The translations under genes were made by a program, and so were the position numbers. Under the pieces are notes generated by a model. That model had not been told where the DNA came from. It saw only the letters and a list, made by a program, of their open reading frames with translations, and made no database searches. DNA of 61,199 bases from assembly GCA_003247575.1 (NCBI GenBank), contig QJZC01000005.1, forward strand, positions 1 through 61,199, in the 5' to 3' direction. Source of the stretch: Pseudomonadota bacterium (GTDB taxonomy: Bacteria > Myxococcota_A > UBA9160 > SZUA-336). Shown here piece by piece: positions 28,070-36,071 of the stretch; the stretch's first letter is position 1, and each line of letters begins with the position of its first letter.

Positions 28070-29343
28070 TGGAACTCATTCCCGCAGAAACGAACATCGA
28101 CTTTCTCAGGCGGGCCCCCCTTTGCGCCGCGCTCTCGCTCGGCGCGATCGCGTTGTCTGCCGTCATGTGGTTCGTCTGGGGTGGCTTCAAGCTCGGCATC
28201 GAGTTCGCTGGTGGCACGGTGATCGAGGTCGCCTTCGCGGACGCGGAGCCCAACGCAGTCGAGGCCGGGCTCGTCCGTTCGGCGATGGCGGATCTCGGCT
28301 ATCCCGATGCCTCGGTCGTGCGGATCGGCGACCCGGCGGAGAATGCCTTCCAGATCAGCCTCAAGGTGTCCGAGGAGGAGGCTTCTCAACCCGGGGCCGC
28401 ACCCGCAGGCAACGCTGCGATTTCGCAGGCTTCAGGAGTTGTGGCGGCGAGCGAGCAGGGCACCGCGCAGAGCGGCGAGTCCACATCCCAAGATTCTTCC
28501 CAGGAGCCGCAGGTGGCTGCGTCGTCCGGCTCCGAAGACGAAGCGGAGTCCGATCCAGAGAACGTCTCAGAAACGGCGCCTGAGGGCGAATCGGCAGCTG
28601 CGGGTGCGGATTCGCCGCCGGCTGGCGACGCGGAGGGATCGTCGTCAGCCGAGGTGCCAGAGGCGGAGAATGAGCCCTCCCAAGTCGCCGACTCGACCGC
28701 GGGCGCGGCGGCCGCAGCGGCAGTCTCGCCGGGAGCGAGCCGGTTGATCGACCAGGTCCTCGCGAGCCTGGAGGCCACCGTCGGCAAGAAGGCATCCGTC
28801 AACCGCATCGAGCAGATCGGGCCGCGGGTGGGGGACGAGCTGACCCGGCAGGGTTTTCTCGCAGTATTCATCGTGGGCGTGCTGATTCTCGGCTACATCG
28901 CGCTGCGCTTCGATATGCGCTACGCACCGGGGGCCGTGGCGGCCCTGCTGCACGACATCACCATCACGGCTGGATTCTTCGTGATCTTCCAGCTGGAGTT
29001 CAATCTGCAGGTGCTCGCGGCGATTCTTGCGGTGCTCGGCTACTCGCTGAACGACACGATCGTGGTGTACGACCGCATCCGTGAGAACGTCGAGCGCCGC
29101 GGCTCGACGCAGCTGAGTGATGTGATCAACCAGAGCGTCAACCAGACCCTGTCGCGATCGCTGCTGACCTCGTTTACGACGTTGCTCGTCGTCGTGGCGC
29201 TCCTGGTGCTGGGTGGTCCCGTGATTCGCGATTTCGCGATCGCCATGCTGGTCGGGATCGTGGTCGGGACCTACTCGAGCATCTACGTGGCGAGTGCGCT
29301 CCTACTGGCGATCCAGGAGCGCTGGAAGCCCGCATCTGCCTGA
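28069..29343 (+). CDS. secF: Protein translocase subunit SecF with a large acidic periplasmic insert
   Basis: 424 residues; typical SecF has about 300. The N-terminal helix and KLGIEFAGGTVIEV are normal, as is the C-terminal five-helix block (YSLNDTIVVYDRIREN, RSLLTSFTTLLVV, GGPVIRDFAIAMLVGI). The extra length is one block at residues 102-222, made almost only of Ser, Ala, Glu, Gly, Pro, Asp and Gln, placed in the first periplasmic loop. The secretion motor itself should be functional. The insert keeps the reading frame and is not explained by any repeat. It is reported separately. Confidence 0.95.
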   Translation: MELIPAETNIDFLRRAPLCAALSLGAIALSAVMWFVWGGFKLGIEFAGGTVIEVAFADAEPNAVEAGLVRSAMADLGYPDASVVRIGDPAENAFQISLKVSEEEASQPGAAPAGNAAISQASGVVAASEQGTAQSGESTSQDSSQEPQVAASSGSEDEAESDPENVSETAPEGESAAAGADSPPAGDAEGSSSAEVPEAENEPSQVADSTAGAAAAAAVSPGASRLIDQVLASLEATVGKKASVNRIEQIGPRVGDELTRQGFLAVFIVGVLILGYIALRFDMRYAPGAVAALLHDITITAGFFVIFQLEFNLQVLAAILAVLGYSLNDTIVVYDRIRENVERRGSTQLSDVINQSVNQTLSRSLLTSFTTLLVVVALLVLGGPVIRDFAIAMLVGIVVGTYSSIYVASALLLAIQERWKPASA

Positions 29344-29389
29344 GCGACGTGAGGGGAAAATCCATCTCATGGCTCTGATTGATTAGGTG

Positions 29390-29407
29390 CTAGGCATTCG
29401 AGCCTAG
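29390..29407. promoter_or_regulatory. CTAGGC dyad upstream of amt
   Basis: CTAGGC-N6-GCCTAG, a perfect 6-bp dyad 47 bp after the secF stop and 71 bp before the amt -24 box. It may be an end-of-operon hairpin or a regulator site. Confidence 0.3.
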
Positions 29408-29436
29408 AAAGTGGTCATTGTCAGCGCTCGGTATCA

Positions 29437-29460
29437 TGCTGCGCTCTTCTCTGCGCAGCA
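29437..29460. promoter_or_regulatory. TGCTGCGC dyad just upstream of the amt sigma-54 promoter
   Basis: TGCTGCGC (29437-29444) and GCGCAGCA (29453-29460) are perfect 8-bp inverted arms with an 8-base spacer, 17 bp upstream of the -24 box. It does not match the NtrC consensus (TGCACC-N5-GGTGCA), and it lies closer to the promoter than most enhancer sites. Confidence 0.45.
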
Positions 29461-29477
29461 CAGGACTTTTGACGAAC

Positions 29478-29493
29478 TGGCATGCCGCTTGCT
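29478..29493 (+). promoter_or_regulatory. Sigma-54 promoter of amt
   Basis: TGGCATG-CCGC-TTGCT matches the consensus TGGCACG-N4-TTGCW at all but one position. The invariant GG (29479-29480) and GC (29491-29492) are exactly 10 bases apart. Transcription should begin near 29504, about 60 bp before the amt start. Sigma-54 control of ammonium transport by nitrogen regulators is well known, and rpoN is in this window. Confidence 0.8.
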
Positions 29494-29564
29494 CTGTCCC
29501 CCCCCGAGCCTAGCGCCGATCGAGGGCAGGCTCCTACGGAATTGTCATGTAGGGAGGGACAGCG

Positions 29565-31001
29565 ATGCAGGGAGAGAGCGGCATGAGGCTCGTGCGGAGC
29601 GCCGTAGCGGCAACAGCGGCCGTATTGATGGGGCTAGCGGTGCTACCGGGGCTGGCGTTGGCAGAGGAAGAGACCGTGGTCACGGTGGGCCAGTTCACGG
29701 CGAACAACCTGTGGTTGATGATCGCTGCAGGGCTCGTGTTCATCATGCATCTGGGCTTTGCCACCCTGGAGAGCGGGCTCACGCGTGCCAAGAACACGGT
29801 CAACATTCTCTTCAAGAACACCTTCATCGTGTGCATGAGCATCGTCATGTACGCGTTGATCGGCTTCAACCTGATGTACCCGGGAGAGTTCAACCTGATC
29901 CCAGGGGTGCTCGGATTCGCCGGCTTCGGACTCACTCCGCCCGAGAACGGGATGACTCCGGACTATGCGAGCGGTGGCTACACGTACTGGACGGACTTCC
30001 TCTTCCAGGCGATGTTCGCAGCCACCTGTGCCACGATCGTCTCGGGAGCCGTGGCCGAGCGGATCAAGCTATCTGCCTTCATGCTGTTCAGCATCGTCTT
30101 CGTCACCTTGACCTACACGATCGCTGGATCGTGGAAGTGGGGTGGAGGCTTTCTGGACGGGCTCGGGTTCTACGATTTCGCAGGCTCGACCCTGGTGCAT
30201 TCGGTGGGTGGCTGGGGAGCTCTGGTCGGAGCCGCGTTGCTCGGGCCACGTATCGGCAAGTACAACAAGGGCAAGCTCTCTCCCATCCCGGGCAGCAGCT
30301 TGCCACTCGCGGCGATCGGAGTGTTTCTCCTGTGGCTGGGATGGTTCGGATTCAACGGAGGCTCTGTGCTCTCTGCGGATCCTGCACTCGTCTCGCTCAC
30401 CCTCGTGACCACGAGCCTCGCCGCCGCGGCGGGAGGGTTGGGCGCGATGGTCGTGTCGCAGTTCTACTTCGGTAAGCCAGACCTCTCGATGGCGCTCAAC
30501 GGGATCTTGGCCGGCCTGGTCGGTATCACCGCAGGCGCAGATCAGATGGCGATGTGGAGCTCGATCCTCATCGGAGTGATTGCGGGCGCTATCGTCGTGT
30601 TCTCGGTCGTCTTCTTCGACCGCGTCAAGATCGACGATCCCGTGGGCGCGATCTCCGTGCATCTGGCCTGCGGGATCTGGGGAACGCTCGCGGTCGGGAT
30701 CTTCGGCGAGATGGCGAGCCTGAAGCAGCTCGGCATTCAGGCGGTTGGAGTCTTGGCGTACGGTGGCTTCGCGGCCGTGAATGCCGTCGTCATCTTCGGA
30801 GCCCTCAAGGCAATCAGCGGAATCCGCGTGACTGCCGAGGAGGAAGCCGAAGGACTCGATCTCGCAGAGCACGGCATGCATGCGTACGATGGCTTGGGTC
30901 GCATCGGAGCGACGGCCATGGCCGACGAGCTGGCGGGAAGGCCACCGAGCAGCGGCGGCATGACCAGCCCTGTGGCACGGCCCGCAGCTGCGGAGGGCTG
31001 A
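29565..31001 (+). CDS. amt: Ammonium transporter
   Basis: 478 residues with a cleavable-looking signal peptide (to about residue 33, LPGLALA) and eleven membrane helices. The two pore histidines are present in STLVHSVGGWGALVG and GAISVHLACGIWG. The cytoplasmic tail has the GLDLAEHGMHAY motif that contacts PII proteins, followed by a 35-residue extension. The ATG at 29565 (AGGGAGGG upstream) and one at 29583 are both usable. It is preceded by a near-consensus sigma-54 promoter. No glnK (PII) gene is adjacent, which is unusual because amt is normally paired with it. Confidence 0.95.
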   Translation: MQGESGMRLVRSAVAATAAVLMGLAVLPGLALAEEETVVTVGQFTANNLWLMIAAGLVFIMHLGFATLESGLTRAKNTVNILFKNTFIVCMSIVMYALIGFNLMYPGEFNLIPGVLGFAGFGLTPPENGMTPDYASGGYTYWTDFLFQAMFAATCATIVSGAVAERIKLSAFMLFSIVFVTLTYTIAGSWKWGGGFLDGLGFYDFAGSTLVHSVGGWGALVGAALLGPRIGKYNKGKLSPIPGSSLPLAAIGVFLLWLGWFGFNGGSVLSADPALVSLTLVTTSLAAAAGGLGAMVVSQFYFGKPDLSMALNGILAGLVGITAGADQMAMWSSILIGVIAGAIVVFSVVFFDRVKIDDPVGAISVHLACGIWGTLAVGIFGEMASLKQLGIQAVGVLAYGGFAAVNAVVIFGALKAISGIRVTAEEEAEGLDLAEHGMHAYDGLGRIGATAMADELAGRPPSSGGMTSPVARPAAAEG

Positions 31002-31055
31002 GCTGCCGCCTCTGAGCGTCCGAATCCGTCGGGAGCTGCTGTGGGTTGATTTGGA

Positions 31056-31234
31056 CTTTGCCCTGTTCTGCCTGGAGTTTAGGCACGGCAAAGACTGAAA
31101 AGCCTCCGGCCAGTTGGTTGGGGGCACCTACCGAGGATGACCAGAAGGTGTCGTGGGGGGAGTGGCCGCATTCTCCCGGCTCCCCCCACACCTCCAAGGG
31201 CCCAGGCGTTCCGATCCGATCGGGCGCCTGGGCC
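31056..31234 (+). ncRNA. Run of five stem-loops after amt: structured RNA or composite 3' UTR
   Basis: Consecutive stems: CTTTGCC/GGCAAAG (31056-31062 with 31087-31093) enclosing TGCCT/AGGCA; GCCTCC/GGGGGC (31102-31107 with 31120-31125, one G-U pair); ACCT/AGGT (31126-31129 with 31146-31149); GTGGGGGGAG/CTCCCCCCAC (31153-31162 with 31180-31189); GGCCCAGGCG/CGCCTGGGCC (31199-31208 with 31225-31234), then TCTT. The last two are likely terminators between convergent amt and bactofilin. Why three more stems precede them is unexplained. No coding frame here looks real; nothing else is seen in 31002-31330. Confidence 0.4.
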
Positions 31235-31330
31235 TCTTCGGTCAAGTCTGGACCTCTGCGCAGCCAGTAGGACTGCGCCGCAGCCGGGCGCTGGGCTCGA
31301 AGAGAACCCTACCCGGGTACGCGGGAGTGC

Positions 31331-31876
31331 CTAGAGCTGGGCTTCGGGCGTGCGTCCCGCGGAATTCGGAATTGCGCGCCGATCGTCTGGCTTCTTGCTC
31401 AGGGCAGTGCTCGAGCCGACGGCCTTCATGGTCACGTTGCCGTTGACCTGGGCGCCTTCCTGCACGAGCAGGCGCGGAGCCACGATGTCGCCGTCCAGCC
31501 GTCCCGAGTCGCAGACTTCGACCCGCTCTGCTGCCGTGATGTTCCCAGTGACTCGGCCCACGATCGTGACCTGCTTGGCCCCGATCTCACCCGCGACGTC
31601 CCCGTTGGGTCCGACCGTGAGGTGATGGTTCTTGAGCTCGATGCGTCCTTCGACTCGGCCCTCGATGACCGTGTCCTCATCGCCAACGACATCGCCCTTG
31701 ATGCTGATCGACTTGCCAATATTTGCCATCGGAGCACTTCCCCCCTTTTGAGTGCGGATTGGCGGTGAAGGAGCGATCGGTGGGGGGGCAGCCGTGGGGG
31801 TCGGTCCCGTCAACGGCTGCTGGCGTGAACTGCTCCCATCATCATCCGCGGAGCCGCGGAGCTTCCAAAGACTCAT
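31331..31876 (-). CDS. Bactofilin
   Basis: 181 residues from the ATG at 31876 (GGAGAGG upstream); a GTG 12 bp earlier is possible. A Pro/Ser-rich N-terminal tail of about 50 residues leads into the bactofilin beta-helix: NIGKSISIKGDVVGDEDTVI, GRVEGRIELKNHHLTVG, DVAGEIGAKQVTIVGRVTGNI, GRLDGDIVAPRLLVQEG. Repeats of 17-18 residues with spaced hydrophobics are visible. Bactofilins polymerise without nucleotide and organise cell shape, stalks or DNA. It lies downstream of tolC on the same strand, 210 bp away. Confidence 0.93.
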   Translation of the reverse strand: MSLWKLRGSADDDGSSSRQQPLTGPTPTAAPPPIAPSPPIRTQKGGSAPMANIGKSISIKGDVVGDEDTVIEGRVEGRIELKNHHLTVGPNGDVAGEIGAKQVTIVGRVTGNITAAERVEVCDSGRLDGDIVAPRLLVQEGAQVNGNVTMKAVGSSTALSKKPDDRRAIPNSAGRTPEAQL

Positions 31877-31993
31877 CGCCGTACTCACCTCTCCGGGGCG
31901 GATCCGTCCGCCCCTCGGTTCGAAGAGAGAAGTACCAAAAGCAGTGCGGCCCGGAAACAGCAGTGGAAGCAGGGCTTTCAGGAGAGCGGCATC

Positions 31994-32033
31994 GTGCGGG
32001 CGACTGAGGGGAAATACTCGCAGTCACCCGCAC
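31994..32033 (-). terminator. Long hairpin downstream of tolC
   Basis: GTGCGGGCGACTG (31994-32006) pairs with CAGTCACCCGCAC (32021-32033) over 13 bp, with one position that can be a G-U pair in RNA read from the minus strand. The loop is 14 bases. It is 52 bp past the tolC stop. No U-tract follows. Confidence 0.55.
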
Positions 32034-32085
32034 GCACGCTTAGTCGCATTGGACGCTCGGGGCAGATTCGCCACGCTTTCAGTGG

Positions 32086-33879
32086 TCAGCGATCCAGCTC
32101 GTCGTCGATCTCGATCCGGCGCTTCTCGAGCAAAGTACCCTGAACGCGCTCGAGCGCGGTGATCGCGTTCTCGTAGCCGCGCAACGCCTCGATGACCTGG
32201 CCCTCGGCTTCGGCCAGGTCGGAGTCGAACTCCAGCACCTGGAACGGCGTCGAGTCGCCGAGGCGCAGGCGCTCTTGCTCTGCGCGCAGCGACTCCATCG
32301 CAGCCGCTCGGCGACGCTCGGTGGCACGTACGGACTTTGCTGCCGACTCGACCGAACGGACTGCCTGGCGCACCTCGCGCACGACCAGCTGCTCCTGCTT
32401 GCGCACATTGGCGCGGGCACGGCGTGCTTCGATCCTGCGCTGTGACGCAGCTCCCTTACCGGTGCGGTTGAAGAACGGGACCTCGACCTGGACACCGGCG
32501 GAGAAGGACCGCTCGCCCCCGGCTCTGAAGAAGTCGTCGAACGAATCCCGGCCGTTCTTCTTGATCGGGATACTCGAGACGAGTGCGCTCGTCGCCGCGT
32601 CGATCTGTGCCTGTGAGAGCGGGTTGCCCATCTCATCGACGGGCTGCCCGAGGTTGTTTCGATCGAACGACCTCAAGGCCGCATTCTGGACGCTGTTCTG
32701 GTCGATGCGGCCCGCCTGTCCCGCGGTTCCGTAGCTGGCGACCAGATCGACTCGTGGCTTCGCCTGGTTGTCGGCGAGGTCCACTTCCATCTCGGCCATC
32801 TCGACGGCGGTCTTCTGCTTCTCGATCTCGGGACGGTTCTGCAGCGCGCGCTGAATCGAGACAGCCAGGTCGACCGGGTAGTCCGCGAACTGGGGCGGGC
32901 GGGGAATGAGCTCTCGATCCTCGAACACGGCCGCCGAGGGCGCCAGCAGCGCATCGAGCAGCAGATCGTGGGCGTTCTCCTTGGCGTTCTCCGCCCGAAT
33001 CAGGTTGACCTCGCGCTCGGCCACACCCGCGCGCGCCTGGACGACCGCGACGCGTGAGACTACGCCGACCTCCTCCTGGACGATGGTCTGCTCGAGAAGA
33101 TCCTTGGCCGTCTTCAGGCTCTTCGTCGCGACGTTGACCGCCGCACGTCGAGCTGCGAGATCCCAGTACAGATCCTCGACCGTTGCCACGATCTGAGTGA
33201 GCTGCGTGCGGAAGTCGTCTACGGACATGTCGCGCGATAGACGCGTGCGGCGCAAGGTCATGTTGGCCTGATTCACGCGGAAGTCCCGCATGAGCGGCAG
33301 CATGACGTCGGCATTCCAACGCGCCACGAAGCGGCGGTCGAGCAGGGCGATCGTTTGATTGGTCTCCTGGCGATCGACGCCCGTGGTGGTCGAGTACTGG
33401 AGCCCGAAGGGCAGGATGCCCGAGATGCCGCCCCCGTAGTCCCAGTTGTCCGAGGCGATGTTGTCGGCGCTGTTGAGGCTGTTGGCCGTGGGCTCCTCGC
33501 CGTGCGAGAAGATGTACCGGGCGTTGCCGACTGGATCGAATGCACCCTCGGCCTGCTTGATCGCCGTTTCCGCGACAGCCGGTACCGTGCGCGCGATCTC
33601 GATGTCAAGATTGTTCCTTAATGCTAGCTGAATTGCTTCATCGAGTGTGATCTGACTCTCGATGTCAGGAACCTCGGCGAGAACCGTGCGCGCATCATCC
33701 TGAGCGATGTCGTCCTGTTCGACTTCGGCTTCGGGAGTGCTCGCGTCTGCGACCAAGTCGAGCTCCGGAGTGCGCGTAGCCGTCGCCGAGAAGGGCGACT
33801 CCTCGTCTGCTAGCGCCAGGTACGAACTCGACAGCAATGCGAATAGGCAGGGTAGGGCAACAGTACGGGTGCCGTGCAT
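32086..33879 (-). CDS. TolC-family outer membrane efflux protein
   Basis: 597 residues, longer than E. coli TolC. A signal peptide ends near ALA at residue 24, followed by an acidic linker to about 75. Then ITLDEAIQLALRNNLDIEIA begins the first of two OEP repeats; the second carries LAVSIQRALQNRPEIEKQK. Long coiled-coil stretches (about 225-320 and 490-590) form the periplasmic tunnel. Loops around 360-430 are longer than usual. The protein forms the outer-membrane channel of efflux pumps or type I secretion. No pump or adaptor gene is adjacent. Confidence 0.92.
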   Translation of the reverse strand: MHGTRTVALPCLFALLSSSYLALADEESPFSATATRTPELDLVADASTPEAEVEQDDIAQDDARTVLAEVPDIESQITLDEAIQLALRNNLDIEIARTVPAVAETAIKQAEGAFDPVGNARYIFSHGEEPTANSLNSADNIASDNWDYGGGISGILPFGLQYSTTTGVDRQETNQTIALLDRRFVARWNADVMLPLMRDFRVNQANMTLRRTRLSRDMSVDDFRTQLTQIVATVEDLYWDLAARRAAVNVATKSLKTAKDLLEQTIVQEEVGVVSRVAVVQARAGVAEREVNLIRAENAKENAHDLLLDALLAPSAAVFEDRELIPRPPQFADYPVDLAVSIQRALQNRPEIEKQKTAVEMAEMEVDLADNQAKPRVDLVASYGTAGQAGRIDQNSVQNAALRSFDRNNLGQPVDEMGNPLSQAQIDAATSALVSSIPIKKNGRDSFDDFFRAGGERSFSAGVQVEVPFFNRTGKGAASQRRIEARRARANVRKQEQLVVREVRQAVRSVESAAKSVRATERRRAAAMESLRAEQERLRLGDSTPFQVLEFDSDLAEAEGQVIEALRGYENAITALERVQGTLLEKRRIEIDDELDR

Positions 33880-34007
33880 GCAGAAATCTCCTCCAAGGCC
33901 GGGCCGCTGAACCTCGCGTGCGGGCCCGCGCTCGCCACTAGGTGCGAGGAATCAGCGTGCGGGGACAACCCAGCCTTAGTCTTACCGGAGTGTATCGGGG
34001 CGGTGCT

Positions 34008-34038
34008 TTGCGTGGCAAGGAAGCGGACGTGATACGAT
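34008..34038 (+). promoter_or_regulatory. Possible sigma-70-type promoter for carD
   Basis: TTGCGT (34008-34013) and TACGAT (34033-34038) with a 19-bp spacer, two bases longer than ideal. The implied start near 34045 falls between the GTG at 34029 and the TTG at 34062, which favours the TTG as translation start. Confidence 0.3.
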
Positions 34039-34061
34039 CTCCCGCCAGGGAGGAACCAGGC

Positions 34062-34673
34062 TTGCAAAATCGGCGAGAATCGCGTCGCGGTCGGCGAGGG
34101 GACAAGCGTGCCGACCGCAGTATCGACGCAGACGGAAGCGAGCCACCCGCGATCCGACCGGAGCAGCTCCTGGCAGAGGCGGAGCGTTGGAAGGCCTGTG
34201 TCGGACAGCGTGCGGTCTACCCGGGCTACGGAGTTGCCCTGATCGAGGAGTTCGGGCAGCGCGAGATCGGCGGCCAGGTGTGCGAGTTCCTGGTGTTGCG
34301 CATGACCAGTGGCGCCTGCATCTGGATCCCGATCGCGAAGCTGGCCGAAGTCGGTCTCCGCCCCCTCGTGAAAGCCGAAGAAGCGGAGAAAATATGGGAA
34401 ATTCTCCGCACGAAGCGCCGTGGACGCGGGGCCCGTGGTCAGACCTGGATCCGCCAGTTTCGAGAATTCCAGGACCGTATCAAGACGGAGTCGATCTTCG
34501 GTGTCGCCGAGGTCGTGCGCGATCTGATGCTGCTGCAACGCGACAAGGAGCTCTCCTTCGGGGAGCACAAGGTACTCGACAGTGCGCGTACCCTGGTCGC
34601 GGAGGAGCTGGCCGCCGTGCAGGAGCGGGCGGTTCCCGAGGTCCTCGCGGAGATCAAGGCCCTACTACGGTAA
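34062..34673 (+). CDS. CarD/CdnL-family RNA polymerase-binding regulator
   Basis: 203 residues from the TTG at 34062, chosen because AGGGAGGA stands 7 bp upstream; a GTG at 34029 would add eleven residues. The CarD core starts at CVGQRAVYPGYGVALIEEF, the RNA-polymerase-interaction (Tudor-like) domain. It ends in a helical DNA-binding domain (AEVVRDLMLLQRDKELSFGEHKVLDSAR). CarD proteins stabilise open complexes at rRNA and other promoters. The basic, Arg-rich extension of about 40 residues before the core is not usual. It precedes ispD-ispF-cysS, a common placing for carD in this part of the bacterial tree. Confidence 0.9.
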   Translation: MQNRRESRRGRRGDKRADRSIDADGSEPPAIRPEQLLAEAERWKACVGQRAVYPGYGVALIEEFGQREIGGQVCEFLVLRMTSGACIWIPIAKLAEVGLRPLVKAEEAEKIWEILRTKRRGRGARGQTWIRQFREFQDRIKTESIFGVAEVVRDLMLLQRDKELSFGEHKVLDSARTLVAEELAAVQERAVPEVLAEIKALLR

Positions 34674-34869
34674 GTTGCGGGTTCCCCGCGATGCCCTCCG
34701 ACAGGCTGCTGCGCGTGTCCGGCGCGATTCCCGGACGGTCCCGGTGGACACGGCTGGAAAGTGAGCTCCTGTCCCAAAAAGTCACCTCGATCGGTTTGCG
34801 GCGTGCCGAGTTCGGGGCCCTCGCCCATGCTTCTCCGGGCACGACTTTCCGTCGCTATAGTGGGAGCCC

Positions 34870-35589
34870 ATGCAGGCTGGTGTACTCGTGCTCGCTGCGG
34901 GCCGCGGCGAGCGGCTAGGAGAATCGCGACCCAAGGCGCACGTCGAGATCGGCGGTCGGAGCGTGCTGGCTCATAGCGCGCTCGCGCTGGCGAGGGCGCG
35001 CTGCATCTCCCATGTGCTGCCCGTCGTAGGTCCGGGAGCGGAAGAAGTTCTCACTGCGCTCCGCCTCGAGTGGGCGGGCCCGGCCCAACTGCTCGATGCA
35101 GTGCGCGGGGGAGCGACGCGACAGCAGTCGGTCGCGCACGGATTGGACGCCCTGGTCGCTCGCGCGCCCGAGCTCGACTGGGTGCTGGTGCACGATGCAG
35201 CGCGGTGCCTGGTGAAGCCCGAAGATGCCGAGCGGGTGCTGCGTGCCGCACTCGCGAGCGGAGCCGCGCTGCCGGTCATTGCGGTCACGGACACTCTGAA
35301 GGAGGTGTCCGACGGCCGTGTGCTCAAGACGCCAGACCGCGCGAACTTCAAGCGCGCACTGACACCGCAAGCGTTTCGCATCGACCTGTTGCGGGAGGCA
35401 CTCGAGCAAGCGGAGCGAGATGGCTTCGAGGGTACGGACTGCTCCTCGCTGGTCGAGCGGCTCGGGGCCGTCGTGGTCACTTGCGAGGGGCGGGCCGAGA
35501 ACGTGAAGCTCACGACTCCTCAGGATCTCGAACGCATGCGTGATCAGCTTGCACCTGGTATCCCCTCGCAGCGGCGGGTGCTCGCTTGA
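34870..35589 (+). CDS. ispD: 2-C-methyl-D-erythritol 4-phosphate cytidylyltransferase
   Basis: 239 residues. The CTP-binding loop VLAAGRGERLGESRPKA is at the N-terminus, with the later VLVHDAARCLV and VTDTLKEV motifs and the end TTPQDLERM. It attaches CMP to methylerythritol phosphate in the non-mevalonate isoprenoid route. The ATG at 34870 has TATAGT only 9-14 bp upstream, so the message might be nearly leaderless; no ribosome site is visible. It overlaps ispF by 4 bp. Confidence 0.95.
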   Translation: MQAGVLVLAAGRGERLGESRPKAHVEIGGRSVLAHSALALARARCISHVLPVVGPGAEEVLTALRLEWAGPAQLLDAVRGGATRQQSVAHGLDALVARAPELDWVLVHDAARCLVKPEDAERVLRAALASGAALPVIAVTDTLKEVSDGRVLKTPDRANFKRALTPQAFRIDLLREALEQAERDGFEGTDCSSLVERLGAVVVTCEGRAENVKLTTPQDLERMRDQLAPGIPSQRRVLA

Positions 35590-36071
35590 GCGGCTTTCGG
35601 GTGGGTCAGGGCTTCGACGTCCACCGGCTGGTCGAGGGGCGACCGCTGATCCTCGCCGGAGTCGACGTCCCCCACGCGCGCGGACTCGACGGGCATTCGG
35701 ATGCAGATGTCGTCGCGCACGCGGTCGCGGACGCGCTGCTCGGTGCGCTCGGAATCGGTGATCTGGGCCGCTACTTCCCTTCGTCCGAGCCCGAGTGGAA
35801 GGGCGCCTCGGGGGCGGTACTCTTGGCGCCGATCCTCGAGCGCATGCGACACGCAGGCTGGCGGATCGGGAACGTGGATACGACGATCGTCGCGCAGGAG
35901 CCCCGGCTTGCGGCGCACGTCGAGCGCCTGTGTGTTGGCCTGGCCGATCAGCTGAAGATCGAGCGCGCACGGGTCAACATCAAGCTCAAGAGCACGGACG
36001 GGCTCGGCTCGATCGGTCGCGCAGAAGGGATCGCCGCGCAGGCGGTGGTGCTGCTGGAGAGTTCGGAATGA
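35586..36071 (+). CDS. ispF: 2-C-methyl-D-erythritol 2,4-cyclodiphosphate synthase
   Basis: 161 residues starting with TTG inside the ispD stop region. The zinc site GFDVHRLV (DxH) and LDGHSDADVVAHAVADALLGA are exact family motifs, as is KLKSTDGLGSIGRAEGIAAQ at the C-terminus. The enzyme closes the cyclic diphosphate two steps after IspD. Its stop overlaps the cysS ATG by 4 bp, so the ispD-ispF-cysS genes are translationally coupled. Confidence 0.97.
   Translation: MSGFRVGQGFDVHRLVEGRPLILAGVDVPHARGLDGHSDADVVAHAVADALLGALGIGDLGRYFPSSEPEWKGASGAVLLAPILERMRHAGWRIGNVDTTIVAQEPRLAAHVERLCVGLADQLKIERARVNIKLKSTDGLGSIGRAEGIAAQAVVLLESSE

Noticed and set aside
31083..31112. Cyclic-di-GMP-I riboswitch
   Set aside because: The GGCAAAG and AAAAGCC pieces are similar to the class, but the hairpin between them is missing and the next gene on that strand is far away. 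Kept only as part of the structured-region finding.
34856..34861. TATAGT as a -10 box giving a leaderless ispD mRNA
   Set aside because: No -35 box at a proper distance; ispD may be read from a promoter further upstream or from carD. Not strong enough to list as a promoter.
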